Shown here piece after piece: positions 53,844-62,391 of a stretch of 64,000 nt of DNA. The notes beneath the pieces were generated by a model. That model was not told the DNA's origin and did not search any database. It saw nothing but the letters and a program-made list of their open reading frames with translations. The stretch is taken from positions 62,001 through 126,000 of the forward strand of contig NZ_BMDQ01000001.1 in assembly GCF_014635865.1 (NCBI RefSeq), given 5' to 3'. Each line of letters opens with the position of its first letter. The first letter of the stretch is position 1. The translations under genes and the position numbers were made by a program. Source of the DNA: Winogradskyella haliclonae. GTDB taxonomy: Bacteria; Bacteroidota; Bacteroidia; Flavobacteriales; Flavobacteriaceae.

Positions 53844-54680
53844 TTAGTTTCGACCACGACCTCTACCGCGACCTCTATTATTACGGAATTCTTCCATTTT
53901 ATCAGTAGTGATTTTTGTGTATTCTTCTTGGGTAACAACATCTCCCTTTTCTGGTTTCTTAATATTCTCTTTGTCTTTCGAATTCATTACTATTTTAGTA
54001 CAAAGTATAGTAGTATTCCCTGCATTTACTTCTAAAATCAATCCTGGTAAACCCCAATAATTATCAGGCCCTTGATTAACTGGCACTTGTGGTGTATACC
54101 ATGCAACAACATCAACTGTACGCCCTGTCTTTTCTTCTTCCTGTTTGTCTTCACCTCCTCTTGGGCGCCTAAAACTTGACATATCAAAACTTGTATCAGG
54201 AACTGTAGCTGTTGCTTTAAAAACTGTATACTGCCCTATTTGTTTCGATTCTTTTCCCATTGTCCATTGTATAGGGCTTAAATCATCTTTTATTAAAAAT
54301 TGTTTCCCAAAAAACTCTTGATCTACAAGTATTTCTTTTGATTTAATGTTTTTATATTTTGGACCACTAGTTAAGCTACTTGCAAAGGCGCCAAAACCAC
54401 CTCTACCGCCTTGGGCTTCTAATTTTTCTTCTTCTTTATATATAGATTCTTCTCTATTAAAGACTAATACATACCGCTTTTCAAGAAAACTTTTCATTCT
54501 CTCTTGAATACGTTTCATCTGCTCTGGACTTGGTTGCTGTCCACCTCTACCAAATTGACTAAAATCCATTGTTGTTTTTGTCTGGTAGTACGCTTTTCCT
54601 TGGAAATCTTGACCAAATGTTGAACTACTTAAACAGATTGCTAATACTAGGATAAGTGATTTAAATACTGATAATTTCAT
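53844..54680 (-). CDS. GLPGLI family protein (copy 1)
   Basis: 278 residues: signal peptide (1-23), then a GLPGLI-family body: DFQGKAYYQTKTTMDF, YVLVFNREESIYKEEEKL, FLIKDDLSPIQWTMGKESKQIGQYTVFKA, AWYTPQVPVNQGPDNYWGLPGLILEV (name-giving motif). The tail is Gly/Arg-rich (EEFRNNRGRGRGRGRN). Function unknown. Same transcript direction as the receptor downstream (36 bp gap). The 91-bp upstream gap contains GTTAAA repeats. Confidence 0.9.
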   Translation of the reverse strand: MKLSVFKSLILVLAICLSSSTFGQDFQGKAYYQTKTTMDFSQFGRGGQQPSPEQMKRIQERMKSFLEKRYVLVFNREESIYKEEEKLEAQGGRGGFGAFASSLTSGPKYKNIKSKEILVDQEFFGKQFLIKDDLSPIQWTMGKESKQIGQYTVFKATATVPDTSFDMSSFRRPRGGEDKQEEEKTGRTVDVVAWYTPQVPVNQGPDNYWGLPGLILEVNAGNTTILCTKIVMNSKDKENIKKPEKGDVVTQEEYTKITTDKMEEFRNNRGRGRGRGRN

Positions 54681-54736
54681 TTTTGAATTGCTTTAACTTA
54701 ATGTTATTTACATTAAGACTAGCAAATAGACAAAAA

Positions 54737-54768
54737 GTTAAATCGGACTTTGTTAAACTTGAGTTAAA
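54737..54768. promoter_or_regulatory. GTTAAA direct repeats upstream of GLPGLI copy 1
   Basis: GTTAAA occurs at 54737, 54752 and 54763; the last two are spaced 11 bp. It resembles, less perfectly, the GTTAA array at 60053. Candidate binding sites of the OmpR-type regulator at 61652. Confidence 0.4.
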
Positions 54769-54771
54769 GAA

Positions 54772-55602
54772 TTAACCACGTCGTCGACCTCGATTATTTC
54801 TAAAATCTTGCATCTTTTCTATAACAGTAGCTTGGTAATCTTTTTTGTTGATTTCCTCACCTCGTTTTGGTGCTTCAATCTCAATAGTCTCCTTAGGATT
54901 GATTATAATTTTAGAGCATAACATAGTGGTATCATCCATACTAACTTCTAAAATTAATCCAGGTAATCCCCAAAACTCTGATGGCCCATGACTAACAGGG
55001 ATTTGTGGAGAATACCAGGCTTCAACCTGTGTCATTTTTATTTCTGGTTCTATAACTGCTCCGGTAGAATCTTTTTGTGGAGTATTTCTTCTCATTTTAT
55101 CCCAAGAAAAATTATACCATGATAATTCGTCTGATGGTATTAAAGCCATAGCCTTAAAACAGGTATAATTCCCTATTTGCTTTGTTTCAGAACCCATTTT
55201 CCATTCTATTTTTTGAAGCTTATCTTTTACTAAAAACTTCTTCCCATAAAACTCTTGGCTTTGCACTAATTGATTATCCTTTACATTTTTATACTGATCG
55301 CCTTGAGCAAAGTTTTTTCCCCAAGAATCAGTTGCTCCAGACATGGCGTCTAATTTTTCATCTTCTTTAAAAAAGGATTCGGTTTTATTAAATGTTAAGA
55401 CATACGTTTTTTCCAACCTATTCTTCATACGTACTGCAACTTGCTTTTTTTGAGCCTCGCTTAATCTTGCACCCCAACGCCCTAAATCCATTTTAGATTT
55501 TGAAAAGTAATATGCTTTGCCTTGAAATTCTTGGGCTTCGCCTTTAAAGGAAAAACCTACTAAGATTGTTAAAACACCTAATTTGAAAAGAATTGATTTC
55601 AT
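54772..55602 (-). CDS. GLPGLI family protein (copy 2)
   Basis: 276 residues: signal peptide (1-23, FKGEAQ), then FQGKAYYFSKSKMDLG, YVLTFNKTESFFKEDEKLDAM, QIGNYTCFKAMALI, AWYSPQIPVSHGPSEFWGLPGLILEV. The tail QDFRNNRGRRRG resembles copy 1. The two are close relatives in tandem and look like a local duplication. Lies 109 bp after receptor copy 2. ATG start. Function unknown. Confidence 0.9.
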   Translation of the reverse strand: MKSILFKLGVLTILVGFSFKGEAQEFQGKAYYFSKSKMDLGRWGARLSEAQKKQVAVRMKNRLEKTYVLTFNKTESFFKEDEKLDAMSGATDSWGKNFAQGDQYKNVKDNQLVQSQEFYGKKFLVKDKLQKIEWKMGSETKQIGNYTCFKAMALIPSDELSWYNFSWDKMRRNTPQKDSTGAVIEPEIKMTQVEAWYSPQIPVSHGPSEFWGLPGLILEVSMDDTTMLCSKIIINPKETIEIEAPKRGEEINKKDYQATVIEKMQDFRNNRGRRRG

Positions 55603-55711
55603 GATAATGTAAAGTTGATATTATTGTTTAACAAATTTACGTAATCATTAAACAAAAATCATTCTGTTTACCAAAACATTAACAGACATATCTCATTTAC
55701 ATCTTTACACT

Positions 55712-58561
55712 CTACAAGTCATAACGCAATCTAAATGTTATAAATCTTGGTTGAATGAATATCTGATTAAAGCTTGTTGAAAAATCATTTACATTATTCT
55801 GATCTCTAGAACGTGTATTTAAGAGGTTAGTGGCTCTAATCTCGTATTCTAATTTAGAATCTTGGCTTTTTCTATAAGATAGTGTAGCATTCCAAAAATC
55901 GAAAGAATTTAATGTCTCGCTTTCATTACTGATGCGAGTATAACTATAATCTGTTTTAAATGTCAATGATTTAAAGATATATGCATCAAATTCGATAGAA
56001 GGTGCATTTGTAACGAACTTAGTATTTCTAGTCCCTTGATTATTATCTGCCACTCCATATCTATAGGCTAACTGAACATTCGGGGCTGTTCTGAAATTGG
56101 TTCGTATTTGCGCAAAATAATTTTGATTATAGTTTTCGTTTATTGTTGGCACTCCTAAAAACAACTGATTAAACTTATTATAGGTAAAGCTACCGCCTAT
56201 AGTTCCCGTTATTCTTTTAAACCTCTTTTGAAAATTTCCATTAGCAGTTATCGATTCATTATCTACCGGAGAATTAAACAAAGTCCTTGTTCTTATAACA
56301 CTATTAAAATCAATATCACTCTGCACTTGATCTATACTTTTTGTATATGTGATATTAGCAAAAGCATTTGTGTTATTAAATTGATTAAAACTAGAATAGC
56401 CTAAACTAGCAACATGCAAAAGTGCATTATCTAGAACTGGATTACCGGAGAAAGGAGAATTAAAATTATTTAGCACTAATCCTTGAGCAAACTGTTTGAC
56501 ATCATTAAACTGTGCTCTCATATTATAACTTAGCCTTAAGTTCTCACTCTTTTTTAATTGAATCCTTGCTGAGAAATCTGGTAAAATACTGAAAAAGTCA
56601 TCATTAAACTCATCTCCAAACTGCTTGTTATTTACTCTATAAGCATGCAAATTAAACCCTGGCGTAAAGGTAAATATGCCTGTTTTAAATTGATAATGTA
56701 ATCCCAGATAAACGTCTGAGAAATTGTATTCTATATTATTAGTATTAAGTCCATCATTAATTAATGGCGTTGGAATAAACTCAGGACGATTTGAATCTTC
56801 TGTATTACCCAACAACTGAAAAAAGTCAGAATTAAAACGTTGACGACTTAAAATAGCACCTAAAGTAAGATTGATATTACTTCTTTCAGTAAGGACATTC
56901 CAATAATCTATTCTTGTATCTAATTGATTTGATTTGACACGTCGTTCTTGAGATAAGTCATAGTTATTAAAACTCCTATCTAAACCTAAATTATCAGCAG
57001 TAATATCAAAAGCATCAGCATTAGGGTCATCATTATTAGCTGGATTATTCTCTAGTATAGCATTATAAAATGGGTCTTCATCTTGAATTAAGTATTGCGA
57101 TGAAAATGCAAAAATATTATTTGTATTTACAGTGTAATAATAGTTTAAACTTTGTCTCACGCTAAATGGAGTAGCATCCCTAAATTCATCTGTATCACCA
57201 GTTACAGTGGAGAAAAAATCTTTAACTTGGGATGTTTTTGATAAACGTCCTTGTAAATTATACTCTAATTGGTTATTTGAATTAGGCTTATATTTTCCAC
57301 TGAGTTTTAGCAAACCCATATCTGAAGCCTGTTGTGTTTGACTAAGGCTTGCCTCATCTGGAGGTGTATTTAGAGATTCATCTATTGGTGTATTAGGATT
57401 ATCTTCAAATTGTACATATTGTGTAATACGATTCAATCTTTGCTCTATACGACTACTAGAAAATATACCAAAACCATTAATATTTACTTTTTTATTTGGT
57501 GAATACGTGAAGTTTGCTGCACCAAGTTTGGTATTTACATCTAAAGCAGCATTATTCTGCAAGGCTAAAAATCCTAGATCATTACTTCCTAAATTAATAT
57601 TTGTACCACTTGAAGTGCTTGGAGCTCTAAACCCACTATAAAGTCTAAAAAGATCACCTCTATTTAATACAACTTCTCCAATATTATTAATGTCCCCTAT
57701 AAGATTAATACTATATTTTGGACTGTAATAAAATAGTTTAGGCTGAAAAATATAGAGGTTATCTCCTTTTAAAGTAGAGCTAGAAGGTAATCCAGCATTC
57801 ACAGCAACACTACTGTTTGTTATATCAAAATCACTAGATGACCCTGCGCCTGCAGTAATATCACCAAACCAAAAATTCTTTTTACCTTCTTTAAGTTTAA
57901 TATTTAAAGCTATATTATCAGAATTATCCTGAACGCCTTTAAGCTGATCTACCTCAGAAAAATTTTTCAAAAGCTGTACTTTATCTACCGCATTAGCTGG
58001 TATGTTTTTAGTTCCTAATTTTGTATCTCCATCAAAAAAAACTTTTCCGTCCACCATTAACTTTTGGATTGTTTTGCCTTCCGCTTTAACCTCGCCTGCT
58101 TCATTAACTTCTATCCCTGGCATGTTCTTTAATAAGTCACCCAGTTTTCTATCAGTAGGCTTCTTAAACGAGTCTGCATTATAAGTTATAGTATCTCCAT
58201 CTATTTTTACAGGAATTTCGTAGGTCAGTTCAATTTCATCTAACAGATTGTCTTCCTTTAGAACAAAATTTTTAATAGCGTCTACCTCCTTTGTTTCATA
58301 AGTATTGCTGATGGCTTTATATCCTATAGAGCTCACTTGCAATACATACTTAGTATTTTTCTCTAGATTAAGTTTGTATTTACCTGCTTCATCTGTAATA
58401 GCAAATGATTCAAGACCATTTGTCTCTGCATTAATAGCTACAACATTAGCAAGTTCTAATGGATTACCGATACTGTCTTTTACAGTTCCATTTATTTTAA
58501 TTTGTGCATAAGAGGAGTTAGCCACTATGAATAATAACATAGCAGTATAAATATATTTCAT
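55712..58561 (-). CDS. outer-membrane beta-barrel receptor with CarboxypepD-reg-like domain (copy 2)
   Basis: 949 residues with the same layout as copy 1: signal peptide, NGTVKDSIGNPLELANVVAINAETNGLESF, ELTYEIPVKIDGDTITYNADSFKK, LGDLLKNMPGIEVNE, then the barrel. Shared blocks run to the end (FITFRLRYDL against FITFRAIYTL). A roughly 20-residue Ser/Leu insertion (SSSTLKGDNLYIF area) distinguishes it. It follows GLPGLI copy 3 by 147 bp. Probable partner of a GLPGLI protein; substrate unknown. Confidence 0.88.
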   Translation of the reverse strand: MKYIYTAMLLFIVANSSYAQIKINGTVKDSIGNPLELANVVAINAETNGLESFAITDEAGKYKLNLEKNTKYVLQVSSIGYKAISNTYETKEVDAIKNFVLKEDNLLDEIELTYEIPVKIDGDTITYNADSFKKPTDRKLGDLLKNMPGIEVNEAGEVKAEGKTIQKLMVDGKVFFDGDTKLGTKNIPANAVDKVQLLKNFSEVDQLKGVQDNSDNIALNIKLKEGKKNFWFGDITAGAGSSSDFDITNSSVAVNAGLPSSSTLKGDNLYIFQPKLFYYSPKYSINLIGDINNIGEVVLNRGDLFRLYSGFRAPSTSSGTNINLGSNDLGFLALQNNAALDVNTKLGAANFTYSPNKKVNINGFGIFSSSRIEQRLNRITQYVQFEDNPNTPIDESLNTPPDEASLSQTQQASDMGLLKLSGKYKPNSNNQLEYNLQGRLSKTSQVKDFFSTVTGDTDEFRDATPFSVRQSLNYYYTVNTNNIFAFSSQYLIQDEDPFYNAILENNPANNDDPNADAFDITADNLGLDRSFNNYDLSQERRVKSNQLDTRIDYWNVLTERSNINLTLGAILSRQRFNSDFFQLLGNTEDSNRPEFIPTPLINDGLNTNNIEYNFSDVYLGLHYQFKTGIFTFTPGFNLHAYRVNNKQFGDEFNDDFFSILPDFSARIQLKKSENLRLSYNMRAQFNDVKQFAQGLVLNNFNSPFSGNPVLDNALLHVASLGYSSFNQFNNTNAFANITYTKSIDQVQSDIDFNSVIRTRTLFNSPVDNESITANGNFQKRFKRITGTIGGSFTYNKFNQLFLGVPTINENYNQNYFAQIRTNFRTAPNVQLAYRYGVADNNQGTRNTKFVTNAPSIEFDAYIFKSLTFKTDYSYTRISNESETLNSFDFWNATLSYRKSQDSKLEYEIRATNLLNTRSRDQNNVNDFSTSFNQIFIQPRFITFRLRYDL

Positions 58562-58708
58562 AGGATACTGTTTATTGTGATTTAATGATTAATGAAACAT
58601 CCATAACTTTGTTTTATGAATTAAAAAAGACTTATTACGGATGTTCCATTTATTTTGAAAGATGATATGCTATAGAATAAAAATATAGCGCCATTTATTA
58701 TAGTTGGA

Positions 58709-59614
58709 TTAGCCTCCAATTCTTATCATTTGTACGCCCTCACCGTTCCTACCTCTTCTAGATCTGAATTGTTCCATTTGTTCTTCAGACTTTTTTCTTA
58801 TGATTTTATCATACTCTTCTTGATTAACTTTTTTTCCTTTTTTTGGTTCCTTAATCTCAAATCCGTCTTTTGGGTTAATCTCTATCTTACTGCAAACTGT
58901 AGTAGTTCTGCCATCATTAACCTCAAGAATCAACCCTGGAAGACCATGATAGATACTTGGACCAGTACTTACCGGTATTTGAGGTGTATACCAAGCAGTA
59001 ACTACTACTGTAACCTCTTTAGTTTCTGGCTCTTTCTTTTCTTTATCATCTTCATCTTTATCATTAATACTAAAACTAGTAACTGTACTTACTGTTTCCG
59101 TTCTTGTGAATGTCTTGGTAGCTTTGTAACAAGTATATTCTCCTATATTCTTGGTTTCATTTTCTAATTTCCAGTCGTGTTCTTGGAGTTCGTCTTGTAT
59201 TAAAAATAACTTCCCAAAAGTTTCACTAGAACTTGTATATCTTTTTTCTTTAGTATTTTTATATAGTACATCACCTTCTCCTCCATTAAAACTAAACGAG
59301 ATATTGACACCACTAGAATTAGGTTGTGGCGCTGCTAGTTTTTCTTCTTTTTTATATATAGACTGCTGCTTATCAAAACTCAACTTATAGGTTTGCTGAG
59401 ACCCTTTCTTTAATTGCGCTATGATTTGCTCTTTCATTTCTGAAGAGATACTAATGCCATTAGCTGATGCTTTTTTACTAGTACCTATAGCAGTACTATC
59501 TATATCTATACCCAATTTTGTTAGCGTCTTGTATGTAGCTACACCTTTAAATTCTTGTGCATATGTTGTACTTGTCAACAGTACAACTAATAATAGTTTA
59601 ACTATAATTTCCAT
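58709..59614 (-). CDS. GLPGLI family protein (copy 3)
   Basis: 301 residues: signal peptide (1-19, TTYAQ), EFKGVATYKTLTKLG, TYKLSFDKQQSIYKKEEKL, FLIQDELQEHDWKLENETKNIGEYTCYKATKTF, and AWYTPQIPVSTGPSIYHGLPGLILEV. It is more divergent than copies 1 and 2, with a Glu/Lys-rich insert (NDKDEDDKEKKEPETKE). C-terminus RSRRGRNGEGVQMIRIGG has a basic tail plus an extra end. It starts 2 bp after the 59617 gene, so they are coupled. Confidence 0.9.
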   Translation of the reverse strand: MEIIVKLLLVVLLTSTTYAQEFKGVATYKTLTKLGIDIDSTAIGTSKKASANGISISSEMKEQIIAQLKKGSQQTYKLSFDKQQSIYKKEEKLAAPQPNSSGVNISFSFNGGEGDVLYKNTKEKRYTSSSETFGKLFLIQDELQEHDWKLENETKNIGEYTCYKATKTFTRTETVSTVTSFSINDKDEDDKEKKEPETKEVTVVVTAWYTPQIPVSTGPSIYHGLPGLILEVNDGRTTTVCSKIEINPKDGFEIKEPKKGKKVNQEEYDKIIRKKSEEQMEQFRSRRGRNGEGVQMIRIGG

Positions 59615-59616
59615 AT

Positions 59617-59991
59617 TTATTTATTTTTTGATTGATAGTATTTGATCGCAGCTTTTCTAAGTTTTGTGACATTTTCAAGAAAAGTTTCTTTATCACTAGT
59701 ATTGCCCTTTATTTCATAGCTCATACTAGACTTAAGACCATTAGACATTTTTTTACCATTACACTTAATTTTAAAAGTTAAGTCTTCACCCTCAGTGGTT
59801 TCATCTAACAACTGTTTAAAATCTTCAATTGTAAATGTAGACTCTATCTCTTCAATCGAATCTACTTCTACTTCAATTTTTACATTTTCCACTTTTACGT
59901 CATTGTCTTTTACTTCACCTTTAAGATTTAGAGATTGCCCAAAAATCGATGCAGAAAGGCATAATGCTATTACTGTAATTAAGTTTTTCAT
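59617..59991 (-). CDS. small secreted protein heading the GLPGLI cluster
   Basis: 124 residues with a signal peptide (1-18, ASIFGQ), then an acidic stretch (DNDVKVENVKIEVEVDSIEEIEST) and a mixed domain ending KLRKAAIKYYQSKNK. Not a recognised family. First gene of the minus-strand cluster and 2 bp before GLPGLI copy 3. Its promoter region is shared with the divergent histidine kinase. ATG start. Confidence 0.72.
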   Translation of the reverse strand: MKNLITVIALCLSASIFGQSLNLKGEVKDNDVKVENVKIEVEVDSIEEIESTFTIEDFKQLLDETTEGEDLTFKIKCNGKKMSNGLKSSMSYEIKGNTSDKETFLENVTKLRKAAIKYYQSKNK

Positions 59992-60022
59992 TTTATTCTT
60001 TTATTTTTTGATTAGTACACCA

Positions 60023-60030
60023 CAAATATG
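60023..60030 (-). promoter_or_regulatory. candidate -7 element of the GLPGLI cluster
   Basis: The minus strand reads CATATTTG (one mismatch to TAnnTTTG), 32 bp upstream of the ATG at 59991. Transcription would start near 60016, placing the GTTAA array at about -37 to -66. Confidence 0.4.
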
Positions 60031-60052
60031 ACAACTTGTTCTTAGTTTTAAA

Positions 60053-60082
60053 GTTAATCAACGTTAACGTCTGTTAACCGAT
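60053..60082. promoter_or_regulatory. three GTTAA direct repeats at 10-bp spacing
   Basis: GTTAATCAAC, GTTAACGTCT and GTTAACCGAT begin at 60053, 60063 and 60073: exact 10-bp periodicity, one helical turn. OmpR/PhoB-type regulators bind tandem half-sites of this kind. The array is midway between the kinase promoter (start about 60118) and the GLPGLI promoter (about 60016), at roughly -36 to -66 of each. Binding by the regulator at 61652 is inferred. Confidence 0.7.
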
Positions 60083-60105
60083 TAGTCTAGATTGAGAATA
60101 ACATC

Positions 60106-60113
60106 TACTTTTG
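60106..60113 (+). promoter_or_regulatory. -7 element of the histidine kinase gene
   Basis: TACTTTTG is an exact TAnnTTTG match ending 4 bp before the ATG at 60118, with TTAG 20 bp upstream. The transcript is therefore predicted to be leaderless or nearly so. Confidence 0.6.
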
Positions 60114-60117
60114 AAGT

Positions 60118-61659
60118 ATGAATGATAAACGCTATAAATATATATTGTATACAATTACGCTTGTAATTATTGCTACAATAGGTATTCAGATTTATTGGAA
60201 CTACAAAAACTATCTCACCAATAAGCAACAACTTATTAATGATGTACAAGTAAGTTTGGATAAAGCTGTAGACGACTATTATGCAAATCTGGCAAAAGAA
60301 ACACGTGTTGGCTTTTCTTTTGAAGAGACATCTACAGATAAGATATTTGAAGAGGATAGTCCTTTTACTAAAATATTAGAAAACATAGACGAAAAAAATG
60401 GTACAATTAAGTCCATTGACTCAATTGACACAAGTGAAATAAAAAGTCTAGCCGTATTTACAGGATTTAGTGCAGACTCCTTAATGAGAGAACATAATAA
60501 GCAACGTAAATCCATTTCTGCAGATTCAATTAAGAAAACTTTAGAAGATATAAGACAAACACAGCCTTCATTTGATGCCTCGGATATACAAATGCTTTCT
60601 ACAAAAATATTTATATCAATTAAAAACGATTCTTTAGATGTTAGAAAGGTTAACAAATTTCTTATTGAAGATTTTAAACGAAAAAAAATAGAGCTAGACC
60701 ATCATTTAGCATATTTCGAAAAAAAGCCTGATAGTTTATTACAAATTCGTATGAAAGAGTTAACAAAGAATTTACCACAAAGTGAGCATGAAAATTATGA
60801 TTTACAGGTTGAGTCTAAGTCTACTTTTTTACCTGAAGGCAGTTTATTAAAGTTGAGTTTTGACAATGAAACCTTTAATATCCTTAAGCGTAGTTTTAGT
60901 GGCATTCTTATATCTACCTTTTTAGTTTTGGCAGTAATAAGTTGCTTATTTTATCTTCTAAAAATCATAAACCATCAGAAGCAGCTAGCCGAAGTTAAAA
61001 ATGATCTAATTAGTAATATAACACATGAATTTAAAACACCTATTGCCACTATTGGAGTTGCACTAGAAAGCATCAACAACTTTAATGTAATAGAAGACCA
61101 AGAAAAGACGAAAAAATATATAGACATGTCTTCTAACCAGCTTACTAAACTCAATCTCATGGTGGAGAAGTTATTAGAAACAGCGACGCTTGATAGTGAA
61201 AGCTTAGACCTCAACAAAGAAGAGATAGATATTGTAGCCTTACTAACATCGCTAAGCTCAAGATACCAAGCGCATAATACAACTAAGACCATACAAACAA
61301 GTTTCAAGATTGAATCCTTAAGTGCCAAGGTTGATATTTTTCATTTTGAAAATGCACTGAATAATATTTTAGATAATGCTATAAAATATGGTGGTGACAT
61401 AATTACTGTGGATTTGATTCCGAATAAAAACAGCTTTAATATTAATATTTCAGATAATGGCACTAGCTTAACAAAAGCAAGTAAAGAACGTATTTTTGAG
61501 AAATTTTATCGCGTACCAAAAGGTAACAAACATGATGTTAAAGGTTTTGGTATTGGCTTATATTACACCAAAAGTATTGTTGAAAAGCATAACGGAAATA
61601 TTAGCTTAGACCTTAATAATAAACTCACCACTTTTAAAATAGAATTACCAAATGGCTGA
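60118..61659 (+). CDS. membrane sensor histidine kinase
   Basis: 513 residues: membrane segment 1 (about 8-27), a periplasmic sensor of about 235 residues with no recognised fold, membrane segment 2 (about 263-284), HisKA (phospho-His in SNITHEFKTPIATIG, about 300-314) and HATPase (N box ENALNNILDNAIKYGG, then FGIGLYYTKSIVEKHNG). It should phosphorylate the overlapping response regulator (8-bp overlap). The lack of HAMP is notable. Divergent from the GLPGLI cluster, which it may sense and control. Confidence 0.92.
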   Translation: MNDKRYKYILYTITLVIIATIGIQIYWNYKNYLTNKQQLINDVQVSLDKAVDDYYANLAKETRVGFSFEETSTDKIFEEDSPFTKILENIDEKNGTIKSIDSIDTSEIKSLAVFTGFSADSLMREHNKQRKSISADSIKKTLEDIRQTQPSFDASDIQMLSTKIFISIKNDSLDVRKVNKFLIEDFKRKKIELDHHLAYFEKKPDSLLQIRMKELTKNLPQSEHENYDLQVESKSTFLPEGSLLKLSFDNETFNILKRSFSGILISTFLVLAVISCLFYLLKIINHQKQLAEVKNDLISNITHEFKTPIATIGVALESINNFNVIEDQEKTKKYIDMSSNQLTKLNLMVEKLLETATLDSESLDLNKEEIDIVALLTSLSSRYQAHNTTKTIQTSFKIESLSAKVDIFHFENALNNILDNAIKYGGDIITVDLIPNKNSFNINISDNGTSLTKASKERIFEKFYRVPKGNKHDVKGFGIGLYYTKSIVEKHNGNISLDLNNKLTTFKIELPNG

Positions 61660-62335
61660 TCCTATAAAAATATTATTAGCGGAAGATGAAGCCGCGTTAG
61701 GACAAATTATAAAAGAGAGTTTAGAAACTCGAGATTTTGAAGTTTTACTTTGCGAAGATGGCGATAAAGCTTTTAAAACCTATAAAACTGAAAGTCCCGA
61801 AATTCTGGTTTTAGATGTAATGATGCCAAAAAAAGATGGCTTTACTTTAGCTAAAGACGTTCGTAAAATCGATGATACTATTCCTATTATTTTCTTAACC
61901 GCTAAATCTCAAACTCAAGACGTTGTCGAAGGCTTTACCATTGGCGGTAATGATTATTTAAAGAAACCTTTTAGTATGGAGGAGCTCATTGTTAGGATAC
62001 ATAACCTCATTAATAGAACCAAGCTTCAAAAAACAGCAGATGTATTAACTATTGGTGATTATACGTTTGATTTTCCAAAACAATTATTAACCTATAAATC
62101 TGAGGAAACGCTTCAGCTAACGCATCGAGAAGCGCATCTTTTATTTCATTTAATTAAAAATAAAAACAAAGTTTTAGACCGTTCTTTAATATTGAATAAA
62201 CTATGGGGGACAGATGATTTTTTCTCAGCTAGAAGCATGGATGTCTTTATCTCAAAGCTCAGAAAAAAACTAAAACAAGACGACCGTATTCAAATATTGA
62301 ATGTTCGAGGATTTGGGTATAAACTAACTGTTTAA
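61652..62335 (+). CDS. OmpR-family response regulator
   Basis: 227 residues: receiver domain with Asp11/Asp12-like acidic pair (LLAEDEA) and phospho-acceptor Asp55 (LVLDVMMPKKDG), Lys in YLKKPFS, then a winged-helix domain (about 130-227, LTHREAHLLFHLIKNKNKVLDR and ARSMDVFISKLRKKL). Overlaps the kinase by 8 bp, so they form one two-component system. The GTTAA array upstream is the likely autoregulatory and cluster-regulating site. Resembles RprY-type regulators of Bacteroidota, but I do not assign the symbol. Confidence 0.93.
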   Translation: MADPIKILLAEDEAALGQIIKESLETRDFEVLLCEDGDKAFKTYKTESPEILVLDVMMPKKDGFTLAKDVRKIDDTIPIIFLTAKSQTQDVVEGFTIGGNDYLKKPFSMEELIVRIHNLINRTKLQKTADVLTIGDYTFDFPKQLLTYKSEETLQLTHREAHLLFHLIKNKNKVLDRSLILNKLWGTDDFFSARSMDVFISKLRKKLKQDDRIQILNVRGFGYKLTV

Positions 62336-62391
62336 CGATTCTACTTATGGCTTAGTGATTGTGGTTTGATTTTTGTACTTTTCAAATCACT

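Noticed and set aside
58596-58645. AACATCC/GGATGTT inverted repeat between GLPGLI copy 3 and receptor copy 2
   Set aside because: The 36-nt spacer and lack of T tract make it a poor terminator, and no regulator motif is matched. Left as chance unless conserved.
58730-59167. 145-codon plus-strand frame opposite GLPGLI copy 3
   Set aside because: Phe/Tyr/Ser-rich mirror of a Lys/Glu-rich coding strand, with no promoter or homology. The GLPGLI frame is certain.
60279-60656. 125-codon minus-strand frame inside the kinase sensor domain
   Set aside because: Antisense shadow of the histidine kinase; no signal, motif or promoter.
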